Origin: Anomaloglossus baeobatrachus
Lineage: Eukaryota; Chordata; Amphibia; Anura; Aromobatidae
Assembly (NCBI RefSeq): GCF_048569485.1
Contig: NC_134354.1
Location: 443,286,779-443,350,778, forward strand
DNA: 64,000 nucleotides
Direction: 5' to 3'
Position 1 is the stretch's first letter; every line of letters starts with the position of its first letter. Of this stretch, positions 30,471 to 41,886 are shown in pieces. Both the position numbers and the translations under genes were made by a program. The notes beneath the pieces are model-generated. The model worked only from the letters and a program-made list of their open reading frames with translations. It made no database searches and was not told the origin of the DNA.

Positions 30471-30773
30471 ATGGCCAGAAAAAGAGAACTTTCATGTGAA
30501 ACTCAACAGTCTATTCTTGTTCTTAGAAATGAAGGATATTCCGTGCGAGAAATTGCCAAGAAACGGAATATTTCCTACAATGGTGTGTACTACTCCCTTC
30601 AGAGGAGAGCACAAACATGCTCTAACCAGAGTGCACAACTGAGCAACAAGACAAGTACATTAGAGTCTAGTTTGAGAAATCGATGCCTCACAGGTCCTCA
30701 ACTGGCAGCTTCATTAAATGTGCCCATCAAGCCAATCCAACTTGTGGGAGCGGCTTCTGGAAGCATGGGGTGA
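30471..30773 (+). pseudogene. Tc1 transposase N-terminal helix-turn-helix remnant
   Basis: MARKRELSCETQQSILVLRN then EGYSVREIAKKRNISYNGVY is a paired-type helix-turn-helix, the end-binding part of Tc1 transposases. The reading loses homology near residue 80; the DDE catalytic region is not present, since the element ends about 260 bp later. The first ATG follows closely after the nested Penelope-like piece. Confidence 0.8.
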
Positions 30774-31036
30774 AATATCTCCAGATCACCTCATCAAATG
30801 AACAGCTAGGATGCCAAAGGTCTGCAAACCTGGAATTGTTGCAAAGAAGCATTCTTTTATGAAAGCAAAGTTTGAAGGAGAAAATTATTATTTCAAGTAA
30901 AAATCATTATTTCTAATCTAATGTCTGGACTATATTTTCTATTCATTAGCAACTCATTTGATAAACAAAAGTATGATCTTTCATGGAAAAGACAAAATTG
31001 TCTGGGTGACCCCAAACTTTTGAACTGTAGTGTGTG

Positions 31037-31081
<45 letters not shown>

Positions 31082-31154
31082 GCCTTATTCTGTCTGTCTG
31101 TCTGTCTTGCTCCAAAATTGTGTCCTTACCGTGACATGTCCTTACGGTGACAAA

Positions 31155-31550
31155 CAGTGGATTGGCCGCTGTGCTCGCCATGGCCCCGCCCCCCCGCACG
31201 GATTGGCCGCTCGCCTCAGCTCCTCCCCCCTGCACGGATTGGCCGCTCGCCTCGCCTCGGGTCCGCTCCCCCCTGCACGGATTGGCCATGTCCTTACGGT
31301 GACAAACAGCGGATTGGCCGCTGGGCTCGCCATGGCCCCGCCCCCCCGCACGGATTGGCCGCTCGGCTTCACGGATTCGCCATGGCCCCGCCCCCCCGCA
31401 TGGATTGGCCGCTCGGCCTCACAGATTGGCCGCTCGCCTCGGCTCCTCCCCCCGCACGGATTGGCCGCTCACCTCGCCTCGGCTCCGCCCCCCCGCACGG
31501 ATTGGCCGCTCACCCAGGCTTCGCCCCCCACACGGAATGGCCTCTCGCCC
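31155..31550 (+). repeat. GC-rich minisatellite in H2, about 45-bp unit
   Basis: cacggattggccgctcgcct then cggctccgcccccc recurs with variable length about nine times, including a longer duplicated block (ccttacggtgacaaacag at 31140 and 31291). Confidence 0.88.
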
Positions 31551-32164
31551 CTAGGTGAGCGCATCAAGGTCCTGCAGCGGCGGAACACACACACACACGC
31601 ACACACATAAGAACAGACACACACACACACATCAGATCACACTCACTCTCACACACACCACACACACATCAGATCGCATCCACGTCCTGCAGCGGCGGAA
31701 CACACACACATGCACACACATAAGAACAGACACACACACACACACATCAGATCACACTCACTCTCACACACACCTCACACACACATCAGATCGCATCCAC
31801 ATACTCACAACATCCTGTGATATCGCTTGCTTCTCGGCGGCGATACTGTGCAGTGACCTTCCAGGACCTGCCGGAGGATCACATGGCTGGAAGCATGTGT
31901 TATCTCCGGATGCTGTGATTGTGTCAGCGCGTATGTGCGATATCGTCAGTGTGTGTGTGTGTGAGTGTATGCGATCAGATGTGCGTGAGTGTGTTCTGAT
32001 GTGTGAGTGTGTGTGTGTGTGTGTGAGTGTATGTGATCGGATCTGTGAGTGTCGGCAGAGGAGCACAGCTGCTGGGACCGCCCACCGGTGGGCACAGGGA
32101 GAAGTGGGGTGTGTGTGGGAGTGTATGCGATCAGATGTGTGCGTGTTTACTGTCTGATGTGTGA

Positions 32165-33690
32165 CAGTGGAGCACGATGGGAGGTGCGCAGCATGGGGAA
32201 TGGAGCACGATGGGGGGGTGCGCAGCATGGGGGATGGAGCACGATGCGAAGTGCGCAGCATGGGGGATGGAGCACGATGGGGGGTGCGCAGTATGGGGGA
32301 TGGAGCACGATGGGGGGTGCACAGCATGGGGGACGGAGCACGATGGGGAGTGCGCAGCATGGGGGATGGAGCACGATTGAGAGTGTGCAGCATGGGGGAT
32401 GGAGCACGATGGGGGTGTGCAGCATGGGGGATGGAGCACGATGGGGAGTGCGCAGCATGGGGGATGAAGCACGATGGGGAGTGCGCAGCATGGGGGATAG
32501 ACCACGATGGGGAGTGCGCAGCATGGGGGATGGAGCACATTTGGGAGTGCGCAGCATGGGGGATGGAGCACGATGGGGAATGTGCAGCATGGGGGATGGA
32601 GCACGATGGGGGGTGCGCAGCATGGGGGATGGAGCACGATGGGGGTGCGCAGCATGGGGGATGGAGCACGATTGGGAGTGCGCAGCATGGGGGATGGAGC
32701 ACGATGGGGGGGTGCGCAGCATGGGGGATGGAGCAAGAAGGGGGGTGCGCAGCATGGGGGATGGAGCACGATGGGGAGTGCGCAGCATGGGGGATGGAGC
32801 ACGATGGGGGGTGCGCAGCATGGGGGATGGAGCACGATTGGGAGTGTGCAGCATGGGGGATGGAGCACAATGGGGGGGTGCGCAGCATGGGGGATGGAGC
32901 ACGATGGGGAGTGCGCAGCATGGGGGATGGAGCACGATGGGGAGAGCGCAGCATGGGGGATAGAGCACGATGGGGAGTGCGCAGCATGGGGGATGGAGCA
33001 CGTTTGGGAGTGCGCAGCATGGGGGATGGAGCACGATGGGGAATGCGCAGCATGGGGGATGGAGCACAATGGGGAGTGCGCAGCATGGGGGATGGAGCAC
33101 GATGGGGGGTGCACAGCATGGGGGATGGAGCACGATGGGGGGTGCGCAGCATGGGGGATGGAGCACGTTTGGGAGAGCGCAGCTTGGGGGATAGAGCACT
33201 ATGGGGAGTGCGCAGCATGGGGGATGGAGCACGATGGGGAGTGCGCAGCATGGGGGAGGGAGCGGGAGTGGGGATGGAGCACGATGGGGGTGCGCAGCAT
33301 GGGGGATGGAGCACGATGGGGGGTGCGCAGCATGGGGGAGGGAGCACGATGGGGGGTGTGCAGCATGGGGGATGGAGCACGATGGGGGGTGCGCAGCATG
33401 GGGGATGGAGCACGATTGGGAGTGCGCAGCATGGGGGATGGAGCATGATGGGGGGTGCGCAGCATGGGGGATGGAGCACGTTTGGGAGTGCGCACCATGG
33501 GGGATGGAGCACGATGGGGAATGCGCAGCATGGGGGATGGAGCACGATGGGGAGCACGCAGCATGGGGGATGGAGCACAATGGGGAGTGGGGATGGAGCA
33601 AGATGGGGGGTGCGCAGCATGGGGGATGGAGCACGATGGGGGGGTGCGCAGCATGGGGGATGGAGCACGATGGGGGGTGCACACCTCCCC
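32165..33690 (+). repeat. 33-bp minisatellite in H2, about 46 copies
   Basis: Unit gatggagcacgatggggggt then gcgcagcatgggg. Point variants (for example gtttgggag for gatgggggg) recur at a spacing of several units, suggesting higher-order duplication. The period is a multiple of three, so very long frames exist on both strands (up to 724 codons); none is a gene. Confidence 0.96.
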
Positions 33691-34085
33691 CCAAAACACA
33701 CACACACACACTGCCACACACGCACTGCACAACACACCACACACACACTGGGAACCAAAAACACTGCCCTACACAGACACCCACACACACAGACAATGCC
33801 ACACACACACAACACCCAACACACAAACACCGCGGCACACACAAATATACGCACATACCACACAACACACACATTGCACAAAACATACCTCCCCCCAAAA
33901 CACACACACACACACCCCACACAAACCGCGCAACACACCTACACAACGATACAGACACACAGCACTCCACAAATAACGACACACAACGAAACACACAAAC
34001 AACACGGCTCTCACCCCCCGCCACACCCAGACAACACCCAGAACATGTACAGCCCCTACACAAACACTTGGTAACTACAGACAAC
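33690..34085 (+). repeat. CA-rich low-complexity tract in H2
   Basis: Acacac-type sequence with interspersed words (cacaacacacc, ataccacacaa). The same tract is present in H3 (35650-36035) and inverted in H1. Confidence 0.9.
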
Positions 34086-34527
34086 AACATCTATATATAT
34101 ATATAACAAAAATCATACATTAACTACACAATACGTAAATTCTAGAATACCCGATGCGTAGAATCGGACCACCTTCTAGTATATATATAATTGCCTTATT
34201 CTGTCTGTCTGTCTGTCTGACTTGCTCCAAAATTGTCAAAATTGTGTCACCGTGACAGTGTCACCGTGACAGTGTCGTTAGCGTGACAACTGTCGAATTG
34301 GCCGCTGGGCTCGGCCTGGCCCTGCCCCACCCCACGGATTGGCCGCTCGCCTCGGCCCTCCGCACGCATCGCCCGCTCCAGCGTACACAGGCTCCTGGTA
34401 CACATGTGCAGGTAGCCGGCATACGCTGATGCCTCGCCCGCTCACCCCCGCCACACGTTGGCACGCTCGGCCCCGCCCCCCGGCGGACATAACCTTGCGA
34501 TGCTGGGATCGTGACGGAGCCAGTGTA

Positions 34528-34605
34528 CGCTGGTAACCATGATACACATCGCGTAACTATAGGAAGCGCTTCCCTTAGTTACCCAATGTGTATCATGGTT
34601 ACCAG
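34528..34605. repeat. Hairpin in H3
   Basis: ctggtaaccatgatacacat at 34530 pairs with atgtgtatcatggttaccag ending at 34605, with a ~36-bp partly complementary loop. Nearby, two versions of tacacatgt..caggtagccggcata (34400, 34630) repeat. A stable stem, function unknown. Confidence 0.85.
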
Positions 34606-35319
34606 CGAACACCGGCTCCCGGTACACATGTACAGGGAGCCGGCATATGCTGCGGTCAATAATGAAGTGTCATGCAACGGTGAAAGAGTTAAAGACACTG
34701 CAAGACACTTCATTATAGGCAGCGGGCACCCCCAGAAGAGAGAAGACAGAAGAAAGAAGACCCCGCAGTCATACTCACCAGACGCCGACCGAAAGCAGGT
34801 GAGCGCATCAAGGTCCTGCAGCGGCGAAACACACACACACATAAGAACAGACACACACACATCAGATCACACTCACTCACTCTCACACACACCTCACACA
34901 CACATCAGATCGCATCCACACACTCACAACATCCAGTGATATCGCTTACTTCTCGGCGGCGATACTGTGCGTGCAGTGACCTTCCAGGATCTGCCGGAGG
35001 ATCACATGGCCAGAAGCATGTGGTATCTCCGGATGTTGTGAGTGTGTGAGCGCGTATGTGCGATATCGTCAGTGTGTGTGTGCGTGTATGCGATCGGATG
35101 TGTGCGTGTATGCGATCGGATGTGTGCGTGTATGCGATCGGATGTGTGCGTGTGTTCTGATGTGTGAGTGTATGCGATCGGATCTGTGAGTGTCGGCAGA
35201 AGGCAGAGGAGCACGGCGTGCAGCACAGCTGCTGGGACCGCCCACCGGAGGGCACAGGGAGAAGTGGGATGTGAGTGTATGCGATCAGATGTGTGCGTGT
35301 ATACTGTCTGATGTGTGAC

Positions 35320-35645
35320 TGTGGAGCACGATGGGGAGTGTGCAGCATGGGGGATGGAGCACGATGGGGGTGCGCAGCATGGGGGATGGAGCACGATGGG
35401 GGGTGCGCAGCATGGGGGGATGGAGGATGGAGCACGATGGGGGGTGCGCAGCATGGGGGATGGAGCACGATGGGGGGTGCGCAGCATGGGGGATGGAGCA
35501 CGATGGGGAGTGCGCAGCATGGTGGATGGAGCACGATGGCGGTGCACAGCATGAGGGATGGAGCACGATGGGGGGTGCGCAGCATGGCGGATGGAGCACG
35601 ATGGGGGGTGCGCAGCATGGGGGATGGAGCACGATGGGGGTACAC
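35320..35645 (+). repeat. 33-bp minisatellite in H3, about ten copies
   Basis: Same unit as in H2. One unit carries an extra ggatggagga duplication at 35417-35432. The open frames here (35275-36078 and others) are by-products. Confidence 0.95.
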
Positions 35646-36113
35646 ACCTCCCCCCAAAACACACACACAGCGCCACACGCGCACCGCACAACACACCACA
35701 CACACACTGGGAACCACAAACACCGCCCTACACAGACACCCACACACAGACAACGCCGCACACACACAACACCCAACACACAAACACCGCGGCATACACA
35801 AATATACGCACATACCGCGCAACACACACACTGCACAAAACATACCTCCCCCAAAACACACACACGCACCACACACACACAACGCTGCAGATACACAGCG
35901 CTCCACAAACAACGCAACACACACAACGCAACACACATACAACACCGCTCTCACACACCCCCACACCCAGACAACACCCAGAACATTTACAGTGCCCTAC
36001 ACAAACACTGGCAACTGCACACAACAACATCTATATATATATAACAAAAATAATACATTAACTACACAAAAATTCTAGAATACCCGATGCGTTAGAATCG
36101 GGCCACCTTCTAG

Positions 36114-36114
36114 T

Positions 36115-36167
<53 letters not shown>
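36114..36167. repeat. (TA)n microsatellite
   Basis: Pure alternating AT; the next Tc1 element is inserted in it, so its TA target duplication is hidden. Confidence 0.92.
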
Positions 36168-36172
<5 letters not shown>

Positions 36173-37817
36173 GTCCAGAAATATTTGGACAGTGACACAA
36201 GTTTTGTTATTTTAGCTGTTTACAAAAACATGTTCAGAAATACAATTATATATATAATATGGGCTGAAAGTGCACACTCCCAGCTGCAATATGAGAGTTT
36301 TCACATCCAAATCGGAGAAAGGGTTTAGGAATCATAGCTCTGTAATGCATAGCCTCCTCTTTTTCAAGGGACCAAAAGTAATTGGACAAGGGACTCTAAG
36401 GGCTGGAATTAACTCTGAAGGCGTCTCCCTCGTTAACCTGTAATCAATGAAGTAGTTAAAAGGTCTGGGGTTGATTACATGTGTGTGGTTTTGCATTTGG
36501 AAGCTGTTGCTGTGACCAGACAACATGCGGTCTAAGGAACTCTCAATTGAGGTGAAGCAGAACATCCTGAGGCTGAAAAAAAAGATAAAATCCATCAGAG
36601 AGATAGCAGACATGCTTGGAGTAGCAAAATCAACAGTCGGGTACATTCTGAGAAAAAAGGAATTGACTGGTGAGCTTGGGAACTCAAAAAGGCCTGGGCG
36701 TCCACGGATGACAACAGTGGTGGATGATCGCCGCATACTTTCTTTGGTGAAGAAGAACCCGTTCACAACATCAACTGAAGTCCAGAACACTCTCAGTGAA
36801 GTAGGTGTATCTGTCTCTAAGTCAACAGTAAAGAGAAGACTCCATGAAAGTAAATACAAAGGGTTCACATCTAGATGCAAACCATTCATCAATTCCAAAA
36901 ATAGACAGGCCAGAGTTACATTTGCTGAAAAACACCTCATGAAGCCAGCTCAGTTCTGGAAAAGTATTCTATGGACAGATGAGACCAAGATCAACCTGTA
37001 CCAGAATTATGGGAAGAAAAAAGTTTGGAGAAGAAAGGGAACGGCACATGATCCAAGGCACACCACATCCTCTGTAAAACATGGTGGAGGCAACGTGATG
37101 GCATGGGCATGCATGGCTTTCAATGGCACTGGGTCACTTGTGTTTATTGATGACATAACAGCAGACAAGAGTAGCCGGATGAATTCTGAAGTGTACCGGG
37201 ATATACTTTCAGCCCAGATTCAGCCAAATACCGCAAAGTTGATCGGACGGCGCTTCATAGTACAGATGGACAATGACCCCAAGCATACAGCCAAAGCTAC
37301 CCAGGAGTTCATGAGTGCAAAAAAGTGGAACATTCTGCAATGGCCAAGTCAATCACCAGATCTTAACCCAATTGAGCATGCATTTCACTTACTCAAATCC
37401 AGACTTAAGACGGAAAGACCCACAAACAAGCAAGACCTGAAGGCTGCGGCTGTAAAGGCCTGGCAAAGCATTAAGAAGGAGGAAACCCAGCGTTTGGTGA
37501 TGTCCATGGGTTCCAGACTTAAAACAGTGATTGCCTCCAAAGGATTCGCAACAAAATATTGAAAATAAAAATATTTTGTTTGGGTTTGGTTTATTTGTCC
37601 AATTACTTTTGACCTCCTAAAATGTGCAGTGTTTGTAAAGAAATGTGTACAATTCCTACAATTTCTATCAGATATTTTTGTTCAAACCTTCAAATTAAAC
37701 GTTACAATCTGCACTTGAATTCTGTTGTAGAGATTTCATTTCAAATCCAATGTGGTGGCATGCAGAGCCCAACTCGCGAAAATTGTGTCACTGTCCAAAT
37801 ATTTCTGGACCTAACTT
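36168..37817 (+). mobile_element. Tc1-type element with complete transposase frame
   Basis: TIR gttaggtccagaaatatttg then gacagtgacac at the left, inverted at the right (gtgtcactgtccaaatattt then ctggacctaac). About 1.65 kb. Inside the TIRs, further inverted sequence (tttttgtaaacagct-type) is typical of the family. The element at 43057-44709 belongs to the same family and is very similar. The gene and both ends look intact, so the copy is young. Confidence 0.93.
36525..37562 (+). CDS. Tc1 transposase, full length (345 aa)
   Basis: Cut-and-paste transposase. Residues 1-60 hold a paired-like helix-turn-helix (SIREIADMLGVAKSTVGYIL) followed by the GRPR-type hook (KRPGRPRM, 56-62). A second helix-turn-helix follows (EVGVSVSKSTVKRRLHESKY). 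The catalytic triad is complete and correctly spaced: D152 in WTDETK, D249 in [12 protein letters not shown]284 in NPIEHAF, with 34 residues between the last two (DD34E). The G-rich box VKHGGGNVMAWACM is present at 185-198. The protein ends in KGFATKY, as is usual. No stop or shift interrupts it. The start is the first Met and fits the known length of 340-345. It could still be active; that is inference from the intact frame only. Confidence 0.93.
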   Translation: MRSKELSIEVKQNILRLKKKIKSIREIADMLGVAKSTVGYILRKKELTGELGNSKRPGRPRMTTVVDDRRILSLVKKNPFTTSTEVQNTLSEVGVSVSKSTVKRRLHESKYKGFTSRCKPFINSKNRQARVTFAEKHLMKPAQFWKSILWTDETKINLYQNYGKKKVWRRKGTAHDPRHTTSSVKHGGGNVMAWACMAFNGTGSLVFIDDITADKSSRMNSEVYRDILSAQIQPNTAKLIGRRFIVQMDNDPKHTAKATQEFMSAKKWNILQWPSQSPDLNPIEHAFHLLKSRLKTERPTNKQDLKAAAVKAWQSIKKEETQRLVMSMGSRLKTVIASKGFATKY

Positions 37818-37836
37818 TATATATACACATGCACAC

Positions 37837-37905
37837 ACAGTCATGGCTAAAAGTGTTAGCAGCACCCTTGAAGTTGTTCCAGAAAATGAAGTATTTCCCT
37901 GAGAG
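37837..37905 (+). mobile_element. Terminal fragment of another Tc1 family
   Basis: acacagtcatggctaaaagt then gttagcagcacccttgaagt then tgttccagaaaatgaagtat is the end of a distinct Tc1-type family. Only one end is visible; the rest is replaced by the degenerate array. Confidence 0.6.
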
Positions 37906-39057
37906 AATTAATAATACCCCTTCTACACCGCCCGTCTCCATACCACACCTTCTACATTACCTCTTTCCATAATACACCTTCTACACTGCCTCTTTCCATT
38001 ATTAATAATAATAATCTTTATTTTTATATAGCGCTAACATATTCCCCAGAGCTTTACATACATCAGCAACACTGTCTCAATTGGGGCTCACAATCTAAAT
38101 TTCCTTTCTGCATGTCTTTGGAGTGTGGGAGGAAACCGGAGAACCCGGAGGAAACCCATGCAAACACAGGTAGAACATACAAACTCCTTGCAGATGTTGT
38201 CCTTGGTGGGATTTGAACCCAGGACCCCAGCGCTGTAAGTCTGCAGTGCTAACCACTGAGGGACCGTGCCGCCCATTATACAACCGCTATAACGCCTCTA
38301 TCATAATACACCTTCTACACTACTTCTCTCCATAATACACCTTCTACACTGCCTCTCTCTATAACACACCTTCTACACCGCCCCTCTCCATAATACACCT
38401 TCTACACTGCCTCTCTCCATTACATCTGTTCCACATTGTCCCATGTATAATATCCCTACATACACTTTACCCCTCTGTAGAATATCTCTCCCACACACAC
38501 ACTGCCTCTCTATATAATATCCCTCACACACATTGCCCCTTGGTATAATATCCCACCACACTGCCCCACTCTATGATATCCCTCACATATGCTGCCCCTC
38601 TGTATACTATCCCAACACACTGCCCCTCTTTATAATATCCTTCCACACACTGCCCCTCTGTATATTGCCCCCACACACTACCCCTCCATATACTATCCCC
38701 CCACACACACTGCCCCTCTGTATAATATCCTCCTGGTATATATGTTCTCTTCCTGGTACATATGTGCCCACCCTGTGCCCTTACTGGTACATTTGTCCCC
38801 CACTTGGTATACAGTATATGTTCCCCTCCTGGGCCTATCCTGGTTTATTTGTCCCCTTCCTAGCATATATATGCTTCTCTTGGTTTACATGTCCCCTCAC
38901 TGGGCTGCTCCTGGTATATATGTCTTCTTCCTGGTTTATTTGTCTCCATCTTGGTATATATGGCCCATCCTGGGGTCCTCCTGGTAAATATATCCCCCTC
39001 CTGGGCACATTCTGGTATATCTGTACCCATCCTGGTTTCTGTCCCCTTCCTGGTATA
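37906..39057. repeat. Degenerate pyrimidine-rich arrays
   Basis: Three successive word families: ccataatacaccttctacac then tgcctctct (37915-38430, split by a SINE); cacactgcccctctgtataa (38430-38735); and tcctggtatatatgtcccc (38735-39057). The last resumes at 40650-40695 beyond the Tc1 element, showing that the Tc1 landed in it. Frames at 38533-39096 and 38589-38987 are artefacts. Confidence 0.85.
38003..38272 (-). mobile_element. tRNA-derived SINE
   Basis: On the minus strand it begins gggcggcacggtccctcagt then ggttagcac (A-box-like) with gggttcaaatccc (B box) 35 bases on. It continues gtttgtatgttctacctgtg and the motif gggtttcctccgggttctcc, and ends ctatataaaaataaagatta then (TTA)n. This is the common fish/frog tRNA-type SINE with a LINE-derived tail. 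A 7-bp target duplication ccattat lies at 37996-38002 and 38273-38279. RNA polymerase III boxes look intact. Confidence 0.88.
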
Positions 39058-40647
39058 CAGTGCCTACAAGTAGTATTCAACCCCCTGCAGATTTAGCAGG
39101 TTTGATAAGATGCAAATAAGTTAGAGCCTGCAAACTTCAAACAAGAGCAGGATTTATTAACAGATGCATAAATCTTACAAACCAACAAGTTATGTTGCTC
39201 AGTTAAATTTTAATAAATTTTCAACATAAAAGTGTGGGTCAATTATTATTCAACCCCTAGGTTTAATATTTTGTGGAATAACCCTTGTTTGCAATTACAG
39301 CTAATAATCGTCTTTTATAAGACCTGATCAGGCCGGCACAGGTCTCTGGAGTTATCTTGGCCCACTCCTCCATGCAGATCTTCTCCAAGTTATCTAGGTT
39401 CTTTGGGTGTCTCATGTGGACTTTAATCTTGAGCTCCTTCCACAAGTTTTCAATTGGGTTAAGGTCAGGAGACTGACTAGGCCACTGCAACACCTTGATT
39501 TTTCCCCTCTTGAACCAGGCCTTGGTTTTCTTGGCTGTGTGCTTTGGGTCATTGTCTTGTTGGAAGATGAAATGGCGACCCATCTTAAGATCCTTGATGG
39601 AGGAGCGGAGGTTCTTGGCCAAAATCTCCAGGTAGGCCATGCTATCCATCTTCCCATGGATGCGGACCAGATGGCCAGGCCCCTTGGCTGAGAAACAGAC
39701 CCACAGTATGATGCTGCCACCACCATGCTTGACTGTAGGGATGGTATTCTTGGGGTCGTATGCAGTGCCATCCAGTCTCCAAACGTCACGTGTGTGGTTG
39801 GCACCAAAGATCTCGATCTTGGTCTCATCAGACCAGAGAACCTTGAACCAGTCTGTCTCAGAGTCCTCCAAGTGATCATGAGCAAACTGTAGACGAGCCT
39901 TGACATGACGCTTTGAAAGTAAAGGTACCTTACGGGCTCGTCTGGAACGGAGACCATTGCGGTGGAGTATGTTACTTATGGTATTGACTGAAACCAATGT
40001 CCCCACTGCCATGAGATCTTCCCGGAGCTCCTTCCTTGTTGTCCTTGGGTTAGCCTTGACTCTTCAGACAAGCCTGGCCTTGGCACGGGTGGAAACTTTC
40101 AAAGGCTGTCCAGGCCATGGAAGGCTAACAGTAGTTCCATAAGCCTTCCACTTCCGGATGATGCTCCCAACAGTGGAGACAGGTAGGCCCAACTCCTTGG
40201 AAAGGGTTTTGTACCCCTTGCCAGCCTTGTGACCCTCCACGATCTTGTCTCTGATGGCCTTGGAATGCTCCTTTGTCTTTCCCATGTTGACCAAGTATGA
40301 GTGCTGTTCACAAGTTTGGGGAGGGTCTTAATTAGTCAGAAAAGGCTGGAAAAAGAGATAATTAATCCAAACATGTGAAGCTCATTGTTCTTTATGCCTG
40401 AAATACTTCTTAATACTTTAGGGGAACCAAACAGAATTCTGGTGGTTTGAGGGGTTGAATAATAAATGACCCTCTGAATAAACTTTTCACAATTTAAAAA
40501 AAAAAAAAAGAAATAACATTCTTTTTTGCTGCAGTGCATTTCACACTTCCAGGCTGATCTACAGTCCAAATGTCACAATGCCAAGTTAATTCCGAATGTG
40601 TAAACCTGCTAAATCTGCAGGGGGTTGAATACTACTTGTAGGCACTG
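39058..40647 (-). mobile_element. Tc1-type element, nearly intact
   Basis: TIR cagtgcctacaagtagtatt then caaccccctgcagatttagc at the left; inverted at the right, ending aatactacttgtaggcactg. TA on both sides (39056-39057, 40648-40649). 1590 bp. The transposase gene is on the minus strand and has one frame break. Confidence 0.93.
39263..40294 (-). pseudogene. Tc1 transposase with a frame break
   Basis: The N-terminal frame (40294-40064) reads MVNMGKTKEHSKAIRDKIVE with helix-turn-helix (GYKTLSKELGLPVSTVGSII). The catalytic frame (40012-39263, 249 aa) carries WSDETK, the G-rich [27 protein letters not shown] and [11 protein letters not shown], and ends KGYSTKY. All three catalytic residues are kept. 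The two frames are in different phases, with the break between about 40064 and 40030 (near tgactcttcagacaagcctg). It resembles the Sleeping Beauty group of Tc1 transposases. Confidence 0.9.
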
Positions 40648-41137
40648 TATATGTACTTCTCCTGGCATATATGTCCTCTTTCTGGGCTCCTTCTGGCATA
40701 TTTGCCGCAAAAAGCAAACAAAACAAATATTGTATTCACCCTCCCTGGCTTCCACGTTGCGCGGCGTCATCTCTGAGCCGTGATGTATTTCAGCTGGATA
40801 TGCACTTTCCGACACGCATCCAGCTGAAGTAAAGCAGGTACTGGGGTCAGCGGACCCCTCCAACACCCTCAGTCCTCACCACTCCCACGGCTCTGCTTTC
40901 TTGCAGTAGTGTGATGAGGTCACAGAATGATGACCTAATTACACTGCTGGACGCTGAGTCCTGCTCTGCCCCACTGACCCTGTCTGCAGCACACGTGGCT
41001 AATTTGCATGCGATGAAAATTAGCAATGTGTTGTAGTGGCAGAAGCTACACTGCTGGCCCCCTCTGCTATGGCTGTGACTAGTTCTCGATGAAGAGGGAA
41101 ACCAGGCTGACCCGTGAGTTAATAAAGCTACATATTG
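40648..41137. other. Gene-free spacer
   Basis: Remains of the ctcctggcatatatg array, then ordinary sequence with no gene found. The last 17 bases (41121-41137, aataaagctacatattg) are the left target duplication of the LINE. Confidence 0.55.
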
Positions 41138-41886
41138 GGGGGCGGGGCGATGTAGCCGACCAGAGAGGACGCATGGGAAGAGAGCTCCTATAATCCTGAT
41201 CTTATCCTGGCAATTTACACCCGGTTACCTGATCCATTTACTCACTGACCTGCTGCTGTGACAGGAGACACCATCTGGAGGCTGCAGATTCCCACTGGAG
41301 CTATTCTCTGACTCTTGCACGGCGTTGCTGGATCTCCTGAGGCTGGAGAGAGTGGAGCAGCAGCCATCTTCCCTACAGCCTGCATTTCCAAAGTGAGCAG
41401 CAGAGCATGACTCCAGAGAGCAGTGAGGAGTGACAGATTTATGGCCAGAGGTGAAGACCCAGGAGTGGTGAGCACAGGGAGTTAATCCCTTAGCTGTGTA
41501 ACTGGCAGTCAGTGAGCAGCAGGGGCCGGTGGTTGTGTGGGAGACTTTAACCCATAGAGGGCTGGAGGGTCTGGAGTGTGTGCCTTGAAAAACGGGCCCT
41601 GCAGATTTTTCCTGACACATGAAAACAAATAAGTGACACATATTGAAGTCCCCACGCTGCGCAGGCCTGCATCATCCTGATAAATACACCCTGAGTGCTG
41701 TGCTGCCCTGGGACTCCCTTCATTCTTATTATCCACCATATAAGTGGCTGTTTTCCGGCTCTCTGGACGTGGTGAGGAAGTGGAGACAGACATATTACTA
41801 AATATACATTATAAAGGCACAGATTCAGACGCACGGGGGCACGATAAGAGAGGGGTGCAGAATCAGCAAATCCCCAGTGTATCAAT

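Larger units (their letters stand above)
29364..31032 (+). mobile_element. Tc1-type element with internal deletion and a nested insertion
   Basis: TIR cactacagttcaaaagttta at 29364 and its inverted form ending gaactgtagtg at 31032. The inner sequence (cttatttttgaaagaaaagc) is typical of fish and frog Tc1 elements. TA precedes the left end. A Penelope-type piece (29748-30444) lies inside, and most of the transposase gene after the DNA-binding part is deleted. Confidence 0.85.
31079..34179 (+). mobile_element. Helitron-like non-autonomous element H2
   Basis: Starts at ataattgccttattctgtct and ends with the hairpin cccgatgcgtagaatcgg, then accaccttCTAG and T. Same ends as H1 (opposite strand) and H3 (adjacent, same strand). 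It contains a 5' array of cacggattggccgctcgcct units (31155-31550), CA-rich repeats (31580-31780), a ~1.5-kb 33-bp minisatellite and a CA-rich 3' part. No protein is encoded. Confidence 0.62.
34189..36113 (+). mobile_element. Helitron-like non-autonomous element H3
   Basis: Begins nine bases after the end of H2 with attgccttattctgtctg and ends with the hairpin cccgatgcgttagaatcggg, then ccaccttCTAG and T. From 34800 onward it is collinear with H2 (agcgcatcaaggtcctgcag, the CA repeats, the 33-bp array, the 3' tract) but with only ten or so 33-bp units. The 5' 600 bp differ from H2. Confidence 0.62.

Noticed and set aside
31764-34106. Very long open frames (up to 724 codons) on both strands
   Set aside because: They are produced by the 33-bp minisatellite, whose period is a multiple of three. 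The proteins are simple repeats ([22 protein letters not shown]) with no start context or homology.
38003-38272. A functional tRNA gene, because of A- and B-box-like sequences
   Set aside because: No cloverleaf or anticodon arm can be drawn; the tail and target duplication identify a SINE.
39407-39957. Frames on the plus strand and in the other minus phase across the Tc1 transposase
   Set aside because: Shadows of the 249-residue catalytic frame.
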